Source of the DNA: Abelmoschus esculentus
Lineage: Eukaryota; Streptophyta; Magnoliopsida; Malvales; Malvaceae
Direction of reading: 5' to 3'
DNA: 64,000 bases
Assembly: GCA_035048815.1 (NCBI GenBank)
Contig: JAUCBN010000042.1
Location: 9,176,001-9,240,000 of the forward strand
The notes beneath the pieces are model-generated. The model was not told where the DNA came from, did not search any database, and saw nothing but the letters and a program-made list of their open reading frames with translations. The position numbers were made by a program, and so were the translations under genes. Positions 25,964-36,276 of the stretch are shown in pieces; the stretch's first letter is position 1; each line of letters starts with the position of its first letter.

Positions 25964-28092
25964 TGATTCGAATTTTACTAAAATAAAGAGTTGGGTTTAA
26001 ATCGAGGCACAAATCTCATAATTGGATCTAGTGTGCCTTAATTGGGTCTAACTTGGTTGTGGGCTGATTTTAGGGTGTAAAAGGAGGGTTAATATGGTAA
26101 TTAGAAAATTTAATAGCTTATGAAAATAGTAGATGATTTTTCTATAAAATTTCCTTTTTTTCTCTTTGTGTGAGATCATCATCTCTTCTCCAAAACTCAT
26201 TTTCCATTCCCCTCATTTTTTTGGCTGAAGCTAAAGGTGAAAACTTTAGGAATTTATAGGTAGAATCAAGTTTAGTTGAAGAAGTGTTAGTTACTCAGCT
26301 TAGATAGATCTTTGTTTCAAGGTAGGAATGGGTTTTAATAGTGGAAATGGAAGTTTTTGGTAGGATTGAAGAGGAAGGACCTGATCGGGTTAAGAAAGCT
26401 TAAACCCTAATTTTTCAATCTGTTTTACCTGCTTTTTATCTTCATCCTAAAGGTTGTAACTCTTTTCAACCCTTGTAGTGAAACCTTTGAAAGAACCTTC
26501 GATGGAGCAAGAGAAGAAGAAAAGGAAAGCTTGAAGAGTACTAAAAGCTCTTGGTTTGTTGTTAATCTCAGGTTAGTATACTTCTAAATCCTATGTGTTT
26601 TTGGAATTCATGATAATAGTATTGTAGCTTAGATTGTGCATGCTAGAGCTTGGTTTGGTATCTTAAATGTGTTAATGGTGAAACGTAGGTAAAAAGGTAT
26701 TGTTCGAGTTCTAGACTTAGAATTTGGGCTCGAGTATTGGTACGAGAGGTACTCTTATCAGTACCTTTGAAAGGAAAAATGGGTGTTTCAAGAAGGGCGT
26801 ACTTATAGGCTCCTCGTGTATCGGTATCCCTGTATTTTGAATAGTTAAAGAATCGTTTTTGGGTACCAGTACGCAGGTACTACTATTCTATTGAAGCCAA
26901 GTATCGATAATGGTGGCCCTCGCACTGTACTGGGTTCTTGTTCACCAAATAGGTGTATCGGTACATGTTAGAGGAAAATAATTAAATTTTTTTGAATGTG
27001 TTTTGGGTACTTGTACTCGATGAATGAGTATCGATACCACTTAAAGGTGTACCGATCCTCCATATAGGCATATCAATACGCGTAAATCAATCTTTCTAAG
27101 TTTTAGCATTTGAGTTTAGAGGGTTGATAATTTTTGTTAACAACCTTGGTGGGTTCCTTTAGGTCTAAAATGAATGATAAAACTGAGAAACGAAAATTTT
27201 AACTATGTATATGACCTAAGTAGAGAAATGTGAATTAAATGTTTTAAAATGAGTTGTATTGATATATGATCATATGATGGATAATTGTGAATATAATATA
27301 TATTGTTGAATATAGCTACGAGAATATTGGTACGTGATCTGGATACCCAATAGTGGTTTCCGAAGATGTGTGACTCTGGACCACTTGTATGTGAGAGTCT
27401 GAAGTTCGATGCTAAGTGACTCCGAACATACACAAGGTATGTGAGAGTGTGAGGTCCGATGTTTAATGACTCCGAACACACTCAAGTAATATGGGAATGT
27501 GAAGTTCGAAGCTTATTGACTCAGAACACACTTATATATGATATTTATATGAATTGATTGTCTAGAATACTATGAGATCTAGCTATGAAAATATCATGCT
27601 AATTGCCATATGTTTAGGCAGTTATTAAAGCACCAATCCTTCTCTTTCATCATAACCTGTTGCATGCATTTAATTATGAATTGCATAAATCATGATTGAT
27701 TGGATGTATTCCCACTAAGCTTTTAGTAGCTTAGAGTTCGGAATTCTTTATTTTTTGTATGCAGGATACTAGGTGGAAGTTAGTTCGTGGAGTACCATCG
27801 GCGGTAGGTTTCAACATCTATCTTGTGGAGGAGTACACTAATTAGATAGATGTTCTATGTATTCTAAGACCTATTTGAGTTGTGTAACTTTTATAAACCA
27901 ATTTATATTGTTTGAATTTTAATATTTTTAAATTTGGAACTCCTTGTTACTTTTAAACGTTAACTTATGTTTTATTATTGGATTGTAATGGATTTGGCTA
28001 ATGGGACTTATTTTTAGACTTGTAAATGTTTAATTTTAGGTTCGAGTTGGACTTGAGGCTCAAATATTAAATCCGAAATCAAGGGTGTTACA
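25964..28092 (+). mobile_element. Solo LTR of a Tekay-like family inside the repeat array
   Basis: 2,129 bp starting TGATTCGAATTT and ending GGTGTTACA. The end resembles GGGTATTACA of the Tekay-type LTR at 30758-32950, and both carry the same style of 'gtatcggtac' strings and a 'tatgtgagagtgtgaagttcg'-like short tandem near 27380-27540. It splits one monomer of the array. The 5-bp flanks (TTTAA and TCCAA) match only partly, so the duplication is worn or the borders are off by a few bases. Confidence 0.6.
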
Positions 28093-28830
28093 TCCAAGTT
28101 TTGACCTTGTTTGTCCATTAGTAAGAAAATCAGTGCTTGGTGAGCTAGATTGTCCATAAATCCTTTTGTGTTGGACACTATTTTAGACACTGGTAAAAGC
28201 AACAAGTTCATGGTGAATCATACCGTTAGTAAATCCTTCAATATTTGACCTCTTTTAGTCATCAGTAGGACAATCGATGCATGATGAGCTAGTTCGATCT
28301 AAATCCTTTAGTATTAGAATCTCTTTTGAGGGAACACCAGTAAGACAATCAATGCATGGTGAATCGGACTTTTAACAAATCCTTCAATATTTGACGTCTT
28401 CTAGCCATCATAAAGATTATTGGTGCATAGTGAGCTAGACTATGCGTAAATCCCTCAGTGTTGGACTATCCTTTTTTCTAGGACATCAGTAAGACATTAG
28501 TGCATGGTGAACCTCTAGTGTTTGACCTTTTTAAGCCATCAGTAAGACAATCGATGCATGGTGAATTAAATCATCCATAAATCCCTCATTGTTGAACTTC
28601 TTTTTTGGGACATCGGTAAGGCAATCAGTGCATGGTGAATCGACTTGTTAGTAAATCCTCCAGTGTTTGACCTTGTCTGGCCATCTATAAGACAACCGGT
28701 TCTTGGTGAGCTAAATCATTTGTAAATTCTCAGTCGTTGGATTCTCTATTTTTCGAGACATCAATAAGACGATCAGTGCATGATCAACCACTAGAAAATA
28801 TTTCAGTATCTAACTTCATCTTCTACCCAA
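28093..28830 (+). repeat. Tandem-repeat array, part 2
   Basis: Continuation of the array at 24839-25963 after the solo LTR: about ten more monomers with the same alternating variants, ending a few tens of bases before the right LTR of the Tat/Ogre-like element. Confidence 0.8.
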
Positions 28831-28859
28831 TAACAAAGCCTTCAGTGCACATAGTTTCG

Positions 28860-30230
28860 GTTTTATATGAAAGTCGGATAAAATTAGTTCTTTGGGACAA
28901 GTTTCAATAATGAATTTTCCTTTTTGACTCTCATTTATTTTTCATTATGGTCATCATCCTTAAAAAGAACTCTCATTTATTTTAATTCAACCCTTGAATT
29001 TTATTTCTAGTTTAATTTAATCCGAACTGCAGTAATATTTTCTCTTTTTTTAGTCTTTTAATTTCTATTTTATTTAATTTGGGCCATGTACATATTCTTT
29101 TTTTTATTTGTTGGTAATTTTTATATCATATCTTCTAAATTTGGTCTTTGTATATAATTTATACATGCTTCATTTTGATAATGTGTTGTTAGTTTTATTT
29201 TGCTTAGTTTTCACGCATATGTACACATATTATTTAAGTTATCTGTGGCTTATTATTTTTATGTTTTTGTCATGTATGTCTTTTTAAAATCATGTATTTC
29301 TTAATGTTATTTTGTCATATTCAATTTGCTAAATTTTGCATGTGCACTTTGCATTGTCATGTTGTATGTATATATGTTCAGATTTATGTTTTCTTTTTTA
29401 TTTGCTACATTTACCCAATTTGCTCAACACCAATCGAAGTTGTGGTAGTTGGGTGCTTATTTTTTTTTTTAATATTAAAGGCTTTTAAATTTACTCTAAT
29501 TTATAAAAAAAATTAAATTTAAATTTCTCTTAAATTTACAAAATTCAATATTAAAAAACCGATAATTTTAAAAGGTACCAAATTCGGGTGATTCGAAAAT
29601 GTAAACACCGTTTTAACCATAACTTACTCTTAACCCTTTATTTTAATAAAATTTATGATTTTACGGTGTTTAGTCTACTTTAGTGACCAATGGCGACTCC
29701 AATTGTTTTCTAAATTTTTTCCAACTGTTTTCTCTCTCTTTTTTAAAATCGTTTTCAAACTCTTTTTTAACATTTTTCAATTGATTTTTAATTTTTTCAA
29801 CATGTTTTCTATTTGTTTTCTTAATTTCCTAAACCATTTTTAATTTCTAGTTTCACATTTTCAAACCGTTGGTCAAAATATCAATCTCCTTTTCCCCAAA
29901 TAATTTTTAAAAAAATCATATTTCTTTATATGTTTATTCTCTAAATACTTTTTTAAAAATTATTTTCTAATTGTTTTCAAAATATTTTTTTCAATTGTTT
30001 TCAATTTATTTCAATCATGTTTTTTAAACTCTCCCTTTTTAAGGTTTTATTTTTTCAAAGAATCATATTTAGTGACTTTTTTCTTTCAAATTCTAGACTT
30101 CTTAATCCCTAAACCTTTCTAAATTTTCCAACATCCAATTTTCAATTATTTTCTAATTTCAAAGAGAAACTCTAAACCTTTAAATTTTATTTGTTTTTTT
30201 AAATGGTCACTACAATTGAGTTTGACAACA
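28860..30230 (+). repeat. Right LTR of the Tat/Ogre-like element (approximate)
   Basis: Diverged copy of 19880-21335. It ends near TTTGACAACA, immediately before chromovirus integrase sequence, which fixes the insertion point. Confidence 0.6.
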
Positions 30231-30234
30231 TCTA

Positions 30235-30745
30235 CTAGTCAAGGAAAGGTTGTAAGCGACTTTTGATCACTAAAAAGTCTTATACGGATAAGAAGCAAAA
30301 ACATATCTAGTATGAGGTTTCTTTATGGTGTCGCAGTGGAAAGGAATCAACCGATTTGGAAGGAAAGGCAATTTGAGTCCAAGGTTTATCAGGTCGTATC
30401 AGGTGCTTGAGAGAGTCAGACTAGTGACTTAGCTTTGTCTACGAACTTGCGTGCATACACAATATGTTCCTCATTTCAATGTTGAGGTGTTACCGTTCAA
30501 AACCTTCGCATATTTTATCTCCCGAGGTTGTTGAGGTTAATATAGATTTAACCTACGAAGAGGAACTGATAAGAGTGCTCAATAAAAGAGTCAAAGAGCT
30601 TCAGAACAAGTGTATACCGCATGTTAAGATGCTTTAAAGGAACCCTTGAATCTAAGAGACAACATGGGAGGTAGAGGCCGACATGAGGAAGCTTTATTCA
30701 CACTTGTTTCTCTTAGGTAAATTTCGAGGATGAAATTTCCTTTAA
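30235..30745 (+). pseudogene. Chromovirus integrase C-terminus with chromodomain (Tekay/Del type)
   Basis: In broken frames: KSYTDKKQKHI, WKGINRFGRKGKLSPRFI, YVPHFNVEVLP, DLTYEE-like and VKELQNKCIPHVKML, then EATWEVE-like and ADMRKLYSHLF. This is the end of integrase plus the chromodomain of Tekay/Del chromoviruses (the terminal E-TWE-E-MR--YPHLF pattern). Chromodomains guide integration to marked chromatin. Several stops are present. The segment is joined directly to its own 3' LTR by a purine tract (AAGGAATGGAGAG). Confidence 0.7.
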
Positions 30746-30757
30746 GGAATGGAGAGT

Positions 30758-32950
30758 TGTCACTTTCTGAGTTTCGAAAACATGGTGTCGGGTTAACCCG
30801 TGATTGTTGATATCTTGTTTTGGAATTGAAGGTCTTCTTAGGCTTAGGGGTTATAGTTGAGCTTGGTTTTGGATTATGTCTCAAGAGTGTTTTGGTAAAT
30901 GGTTAATGGATAGGAAAAGGAGGGGGACGAGTTAATTCTTTGTATTATATAGAGAATTGCTTTGGTCATCCCTTTTGTTATCTTCGTTCTCTTTTTCGAC
31001 ATCATTTTTCCTTCCAAAATTCCTCCCTAAAGGTTAAATTTTGGGTTTTAAGGAGCTAAATCTCATTTTTCTGTTTAAGGAAAGTGTGTTTAGCTTTGGA
31101 ATTTTTATCCAACAAGGTAAGTTTTGTTTTAAGTTGGATAAGATGAGGTTTTAGAATGAGAAAAGGGTTTGGGAAGAGTTTTTGGGTGGTTAAAGGTTCG
31201 TTTTAGCTTTCTTAAATTCTCCAATTAGAGCAATAATCTCTTGATAATCTTCCTCGTAGTGAAAGAGCTTGGTGAGCCTTCTTCAAACTTAGGAAAGGAG
31301 AAAGCTTGACGGTTGGGAGAATGGTGTTATATCTTGCTTTGAGAGGTTAGTAAACTTCCCAATCCTGTAATTTCATTTGCATTATATTTATGGTATGTTT
31401 GATTGATGTATGATGATTGTGGTAGAAGTTAAAGCTTGTTTATGCATTAATGATGATTTATTATATGGACGATGTTATGGGTTAAAATTAATTAGAAACA
31501 AACCTAAAGACTCCCAATAATATGTAAGAACATTCTTAGATCAATAACAATACATTTGGGGTCAGAATAGGGGATTTTTAGCTCTATGTCGTGTTTTTTG
31601 GGCTTCAGTATCTATACTCGGGCCTTGAGTATTGGTACACTCCTCTATTAAGATGGGCAATTCCTATTCGGGGTATTGGTACGATCATAGAGATTACCGT
31701 TACAGGTGCATTAATTCAAATTCTAGTGACCACTTTTGATATAGGTACGCCAAGGTGTGTATTGGTACAATCTTGAGGCCGATACTCAATATATGAGTAC
31801 TGATATAAAGTATCGGTATGCCTTGTTGGGTTAATTGAATCTAATATAATTTTTGTATTAATATTCAAGTGGGCAAATCAGTACGTAGAGAGTGGTATTG
31901 GTACTAAAAAGGTTCTAGTACGGGTAGAGCATTCTATCCAAGTTTTAAGGTTTGAGTTTAGGGGTTCAATAATTTATGTTAATGATTTTTAAGGGTGGGT
32001 TAAGCTATAAAATGAATAATAAAACTTGTAATTGGTGTTTTAATTGTTGATATGGTGATATTGTCGTGCCTAGTTAATTTTTGGTGGTTATTGTATATTG
32101 AAGTCTATGGATCCTTGGTGGATCATTTTATGTGGTTTGAGTCTTTGCATGGTAGGATTTGAATATCAGTGAGTGAGTGTTGCAACACAATAAAGGTCAT
32201 CTGATGTGAGATTCTCGATAATGACTTTTCTCGATATGAGATTATGAGACCCACTCGATACGAGATTTCGAGTGAAGACTCGATGCGAGATTCCGAGTGA
32301 AGACTCAATACAAGATTCTGAGTATATTAGCTCGATGCAAGATTTTGAGCAGACCGGTGTAAGATTTTGGGTAGGGTGGATCTCCCAATGTCGGGTGACA
32401 TTGGGCCTCAGTTATGGATTGTTTACTTTATGCTTTGGTTGATGCTTGTCATATCATGTATTTAGGTGATTACGGTAGTGCTATTACGTCATGCTATATT
32501 TCATATTTCATCTAGCATGTACATTTTTATAATTCACTTAAACCACATTTGATAGGTTGTGTATCTACTGAGCTTTTGTAGCTCAACATTCATAATGTGT
32601 TTGTGTGCGCAGGTAAGAGTTTAGACGTGGAGGAGCACCATCATCGTGGATCTTCATCATTGACCGGTTGGTAGAGTGTAATTTCTAGATGTAGTGGTCT
32701 ATGAATTTATAAGACCCCTTTTGTAATTATAACTATTTATTTAATTTGTATTGGTCAAATGTTTTATTAAATTGTATTTAGAACTTCTAACAATTTTGGA
32801 TTTGTTAAACTACTTTTGATACTTGATATTATTTTTAATTATATGCCATGGTTGGTGTTATGGTTTGGATTTGATTTGAAATAAGAAAAATTTTATAGGA
32901 ACGGGTTAGGCTTGTGGCCTAAATGTAGCATCTGGGTTAGGGGTATTACA
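30758..32950 (+). repeat. 3' LTR of the Tekay-type element
   Basis: 2,193 bp from TGTCACTTTC to GGGTATTACA, right after a purine tract and followed by the duplication CTTAA. It includes a short tandem of about 25 bp at 32205-32365 (units around 'actcgatgcgagattccgag'). Confidence 0.7.
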
Positions 32951-32955
32951 CTTAA

Positions 32956-33145
32956 GCTTTCGTATTCTTGAAGTCTTGAGGTCTTGTCTAGGACTTTACC
33001 GAGTATGAGTTATCACAAGGTTGTTTAAAGGATTACTTAGCCATAGATCCGACCGAGTAGCATCATAAGGTGTATAAGGCGACATGTTTTGAATGAGTAA
33101 CTAAATTCTATGGATGAGGAACTTTACGAAAGTGATAAGTGGTAT
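32956..33145 (+). repeat. Continuation of the old Ty3 element's right LTR
   Basis: Aligns with 16645-16817: 'cttgaggtcttgtc', 'gagttatc.caag' and 'tagatccgaccgagta'. It is directly followed at 33146 by TGGTATAAGAGC, again primer-site-like. The remaining bases to 33395 carry no gene. Confidence 0.55.
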
Positions 33146-33395
33146 AAGAGCTACACTATGACCGATTAGACTATGATTGGATAAATAAGGGTGAAGAATT
33201 ATGTGAAACTACCTCTATTGTGATCAGTTGGATGTGTCACCACTATGATTGAAGTATGTACTTGAGATTGTGTTTCGTGTTTTGCATCACAACATGCATT
33301 ATGTATATGTCTTGTGATTGTATTTTATGTTTTGCATATCTCATGCTCTGTGTTTGCGCGATTTTATGTATAAAGATTTATTTCCCTAAGATATT

Positions 33396-34516
33396 TGTAG
33401 AACTAATATTTTGATATAATAATTGAAAAAATAGTTTTTGACTAATTTGAGAAGATTTCAAAAATAATTTTTATGTCCAAACAACTTGAAAATATATTTA
33501 AGATGCTTTTGAGAGATTTTAAATATGTTTTAAATGACTTAAAGAAACCAAAGAAGTGTTTTTAACTCAGATGTTTCGATACACCTCCCAGGTGTTTTGA
33601 TATAACCATGCTTTTCAAAGACAAAATTGCACAGGAGTTTTTATACAGTTTTGGATCGTTTCGATACACTTTTGCCACTGTAAATCTTGGTTTCGATACC
33701 GTAAAAGTCCGTTTCGATACACCTTCAGCGGTCATTTAAACCCCCCAACATCTAAGAGCAATATCGAAACGACTAAGGCCTGTTTAGATACCATGAGATA
33801 AGGGTTTAGATACACCTTTTAGGTGTTTCTATACCGGTTCTTAAATGTAGGTTCATCGGCTATTTCCCAAAGCAGCTGTATCGAAACAACTTTCAGGCGT
33901 TTTGATAACACTTGTACCAGAAGCAGAAATAAGCTTTAAAATCAGTTCCCAACGGATCCAAAACATCTTCAATGGCTCGATTAGGATTGGGGATGATAAA
34001 AAGAAGTCTCAAGCATCAAGAGAAGACGAATGCTTTAACTGTAATAACATTATGATGAGAAAATTATCTTAGAGCTAAATTCCAATATTTGGGTAGACAA
34101 AAACACTTGTGAGCTAAATTGTCAATGTATGCTCAAGTTTATTAGGATTAGGTGAGAGCTTAGTTGCAAACAATTAGCCTTATTAGAAGGATTATCAAAA
34201 TTTGTTTAGTTTATCTCTTTGTTGAGAGGATTCCCAAAGTTCGGGTTGTGAACTTTGGGTGCTTGATTCGGGTTTGAATCAAGGTTTTTAAGGTTAGCCC
34301 TTTGTCCTCAAAATGAAGAGATTCTTAGTGAATTTGGAAAATCCTTAGTGACAAGCTAAGATAGTGTATGTAGGTGCTTGTTCGAAGCTCGAATCACTCT
34401 AAAATCATCATGTTCATTGTCTATCTTTTGCTTCCACAACTAGCACCTAAATTAAGTGTTCTTCATCACTTGGCTAAGCTAAATTGGTTATGAATCGAGC
34501 ACCTTCAAGCCCAAAA
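33396..34516 (+). repeat. Left LTR of the gag-only copia element
   Basis: Copy of 44332-45462 with scattered substitutions, rich in 'gtttcgatacac'-type motifs. The last six bases read CCAAAA where the partner has CCAACA, so the terminal CA is mutated. Confidence 0.8.
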
Positions 34517-34518
34517 AT

Positions 34519-34537
34519 TGGTATCAGATTGAGGCTC
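34519..34537 (+). promoter_or_regulatory. Primer-binding site (tRNA-iMet type), copia element
   Basis: TGGTATCAGATTGAGGCTC begins two bases after the LTR. A second near-copy (34588-34606) lies 69 bp downstream within a short direct repeat, so one is the site and the other a duplication. Confidence 0.7.
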
Positions 34538-34607
34538 AATCGAGAGGGATTAACATCCTATTGAGAAGATCCGGAGAACTCGACCAAAAATTGGTATCAG
34601 ATTAAGG

Positions 34608-34715
34608 CTCAATCCATTGACAAGTCACCTTTCTTTGGCGGGTCCAACTACTTCCAATGGAAGATAATGATGAAGTATTTCATCAACTCAAGAGACTAAA
34701 AGTTTTGGGATATAG
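34608..34715 (+). pseudogene. Copia-type gag remnant, 5' piece
   Basis: Reads KSPFFGGSNYFQWKIMMKYF then a stop and KFWDIV, the opening of UBN2/DUF4219-type copia gag proteins. It is cut at 34715/42981 by the Ty3 insertion and continues on the far side. Confidence 0.6.
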
Positions 34716-34720
34716 TGAAA

Positions 34721-36276
34721 TGATAAGAGGGCTCCTTGTTGAGGACGCCTTCTTGATTGTTTCGGATCTAGGATTGAAGTAAGATGTCTCCTGCAATAAG
34801 CATGGCTGCAAATTGGTGTTTAAAAGGGCTGGAAAATTTAGGTAGACAGAATGTAGAAGATGAAGGCTCGGAGAAGTTGACAATGGTGGAACGCTGAAAG
34901 TATTGGTTTGGTTATGGCTAGGATTGGTCTTTGGTGAGGTGAATGGTGAGAAATGAAGTTTCTGACAAGGTTGAAAAATAGGTTGCAAGGGGTAGTACGA
35001 AAATGAAATAAAAACAAGGAAAAGAAATAAAATGAAACAAACTCCAAGGATGAACTCGAACAATCTGTTGAACGAACCCGAACCTTATCTTGAACTTGCT
35101 TCAGACGGACTTGGACCCTTCGATTATCTACAACCGAGAACCCAAAGTATCAAAGGGGTTGACCACGCAAGCAACGAACTTGAGAAGTCAGAAAGTTCTC
35201 AAAAGAACCGAAATGAGAGAAATTCTCACAAAAGTAAATTTCATTCCAATTGTCTTCTCCTTTTACATTACAAAGTATACATATATATAGGCTAGTACAA
35301 GGGAGTTGGAGCCTAGAATACTTGGCCAGAATTGAATTGGAAGTTTCAGATGAGTGGCCTGAAATGTAAGCACAATTAACATGTGTTAATTATGTTAAAT
35401 GTGGATGATAAAACTACTCATCCTTATCCTTTGTGGCCGGCTGGTTTTGGAGGGAGAGAAGACTGAATTTCAAACATTTAACACATGTGTTTTATGTGTG
35501 AAATTCAAAGGAAATAACTCCTTGTCCTTATCTTACTTTGACGCCAACTTCAAGGAGGGAAATCTTGAAATTTGAATCTGCCACATGCCATGCACATGCT
35601 TGGAAGGATGGTGGACGCCCCTCATGCTGGTCACATGACCATGACACACTCTCCCACGTGGAGGACACCTTTGAGCTATCCCGGGACTCACCAGCTTGAG
35701 TTGAGCTAGTAGAGCTGGAGTTGAGCTGAATGGAGCTGAGTTGAGCTGAATTCAGCTAGCTGAAGTGTTGAGGATTAGTTGAGCTGAAACGAGCTGCTAG
35801 AAATCCATTGAGCTTTTTCCGAGCTAAGGTGAAGTCCTTCATTTGGTACTCTTCCTTGTGCCTATGAGAAAACAAAAGTTATACCATCATAAGTATTGTA
35901 AACTTATTAAAGAAAGTTAAAACAAGCTGAAAAACATAGTTATCATATTGGAAAACATGTAACAAGCTAAAGAAACATGGTAAACATGATTATGAGCTTG
36001 TGTTCTTATTGAACTTATTGAAAACACACCTATTTACATGCTTAATAAACACAATACTAGCTTAAGTACTATATAGTTACAAGATGTTACACATCAGTAT
36101 GTAACATAGTGTAAAGTTTATTCTCTAAGGCATATGCATTATTAAGGGATTCTGAGACTTGTAAACATTTAAGAATAAGAACTTCCCTGAATTGCTTAGC
36201 CTTTGATCGAGTGATGGGTCCTGATGGTAAGACCTCCGGATCAGCTGATTGAGCTTGTGTAGATGTGCTCACATCA
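34721..36276 (-). repeat. 3' LTR of the CRM-like element
   Basis: 1,556 bp, TGATAAGAGG to CTCACATCA on the plus strand. Holds the last 63 codons of gag-pol (36087-36276). A GAGCTG/GAGTTGAGCTGA microsatellite-like patch lies at about 35690-35790. Confidence 0.9.

Larger units (their letters stand above)
19880..30230 (+). mobile_element. Gag-only Tat/Ogre-like Ty3 element with tandem-repeat 3' region
   Basis: Two long similar segments (19880-21335 and 28860-30230) act as LTRs. Between them are, in order, a Tat/Ogre-style gag (21497-22960), about 1.9 kb without coding signal, and a tandem array with a monomer near 74 bp. Reverse transcriptase and integrase are absent, so it is non-autonomous. 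Tandem repeats just upstream of the 3' LTR are a known trait of this lineage. The left border is uncertain because the flanking chromovirus is deleted there; the right border is near 30230. Confidence 0.6.
19102..32950 (+). mobile_element. Tekay/Del-type chromovirus, gutted and invaded, TSD CTTAA
   Basis: Outer borders are set by a perfect 5-bp duplication CTTAA (19097-19101 and 32951-32955) that interrupts the LTR of the older element. The left end starts TATCACGACTCGGG, which aligns with the start of the right LTR (TGTCACTTTCTGAG) for about 180 bp. The right end closes GGGTATTACA. Inside, only the integrase C-terminus with chromodomain remains (30235-30745). Most of gag, protease, RT and integrase is gone, replaced by a Tat/Ogre-like element whose right border falls within the integrase. 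Confidence 0.7.

Noticed and set aside
24839..28830. Regularly spaced repeats that could suggest a CRISPR array
   Set aside because: Monomers are contiguous without unique spacers, diverged, and lie inside a plant retroelement.
34683..35295. Open frames of 66-126 codons on both strands, repeated at 41313-41994
   Set aside because: They lie in the two LTRs of the CRM-like element and are duplicated because the LTRs are identical. Low-complexity S/F/P-rich products, no known domain.
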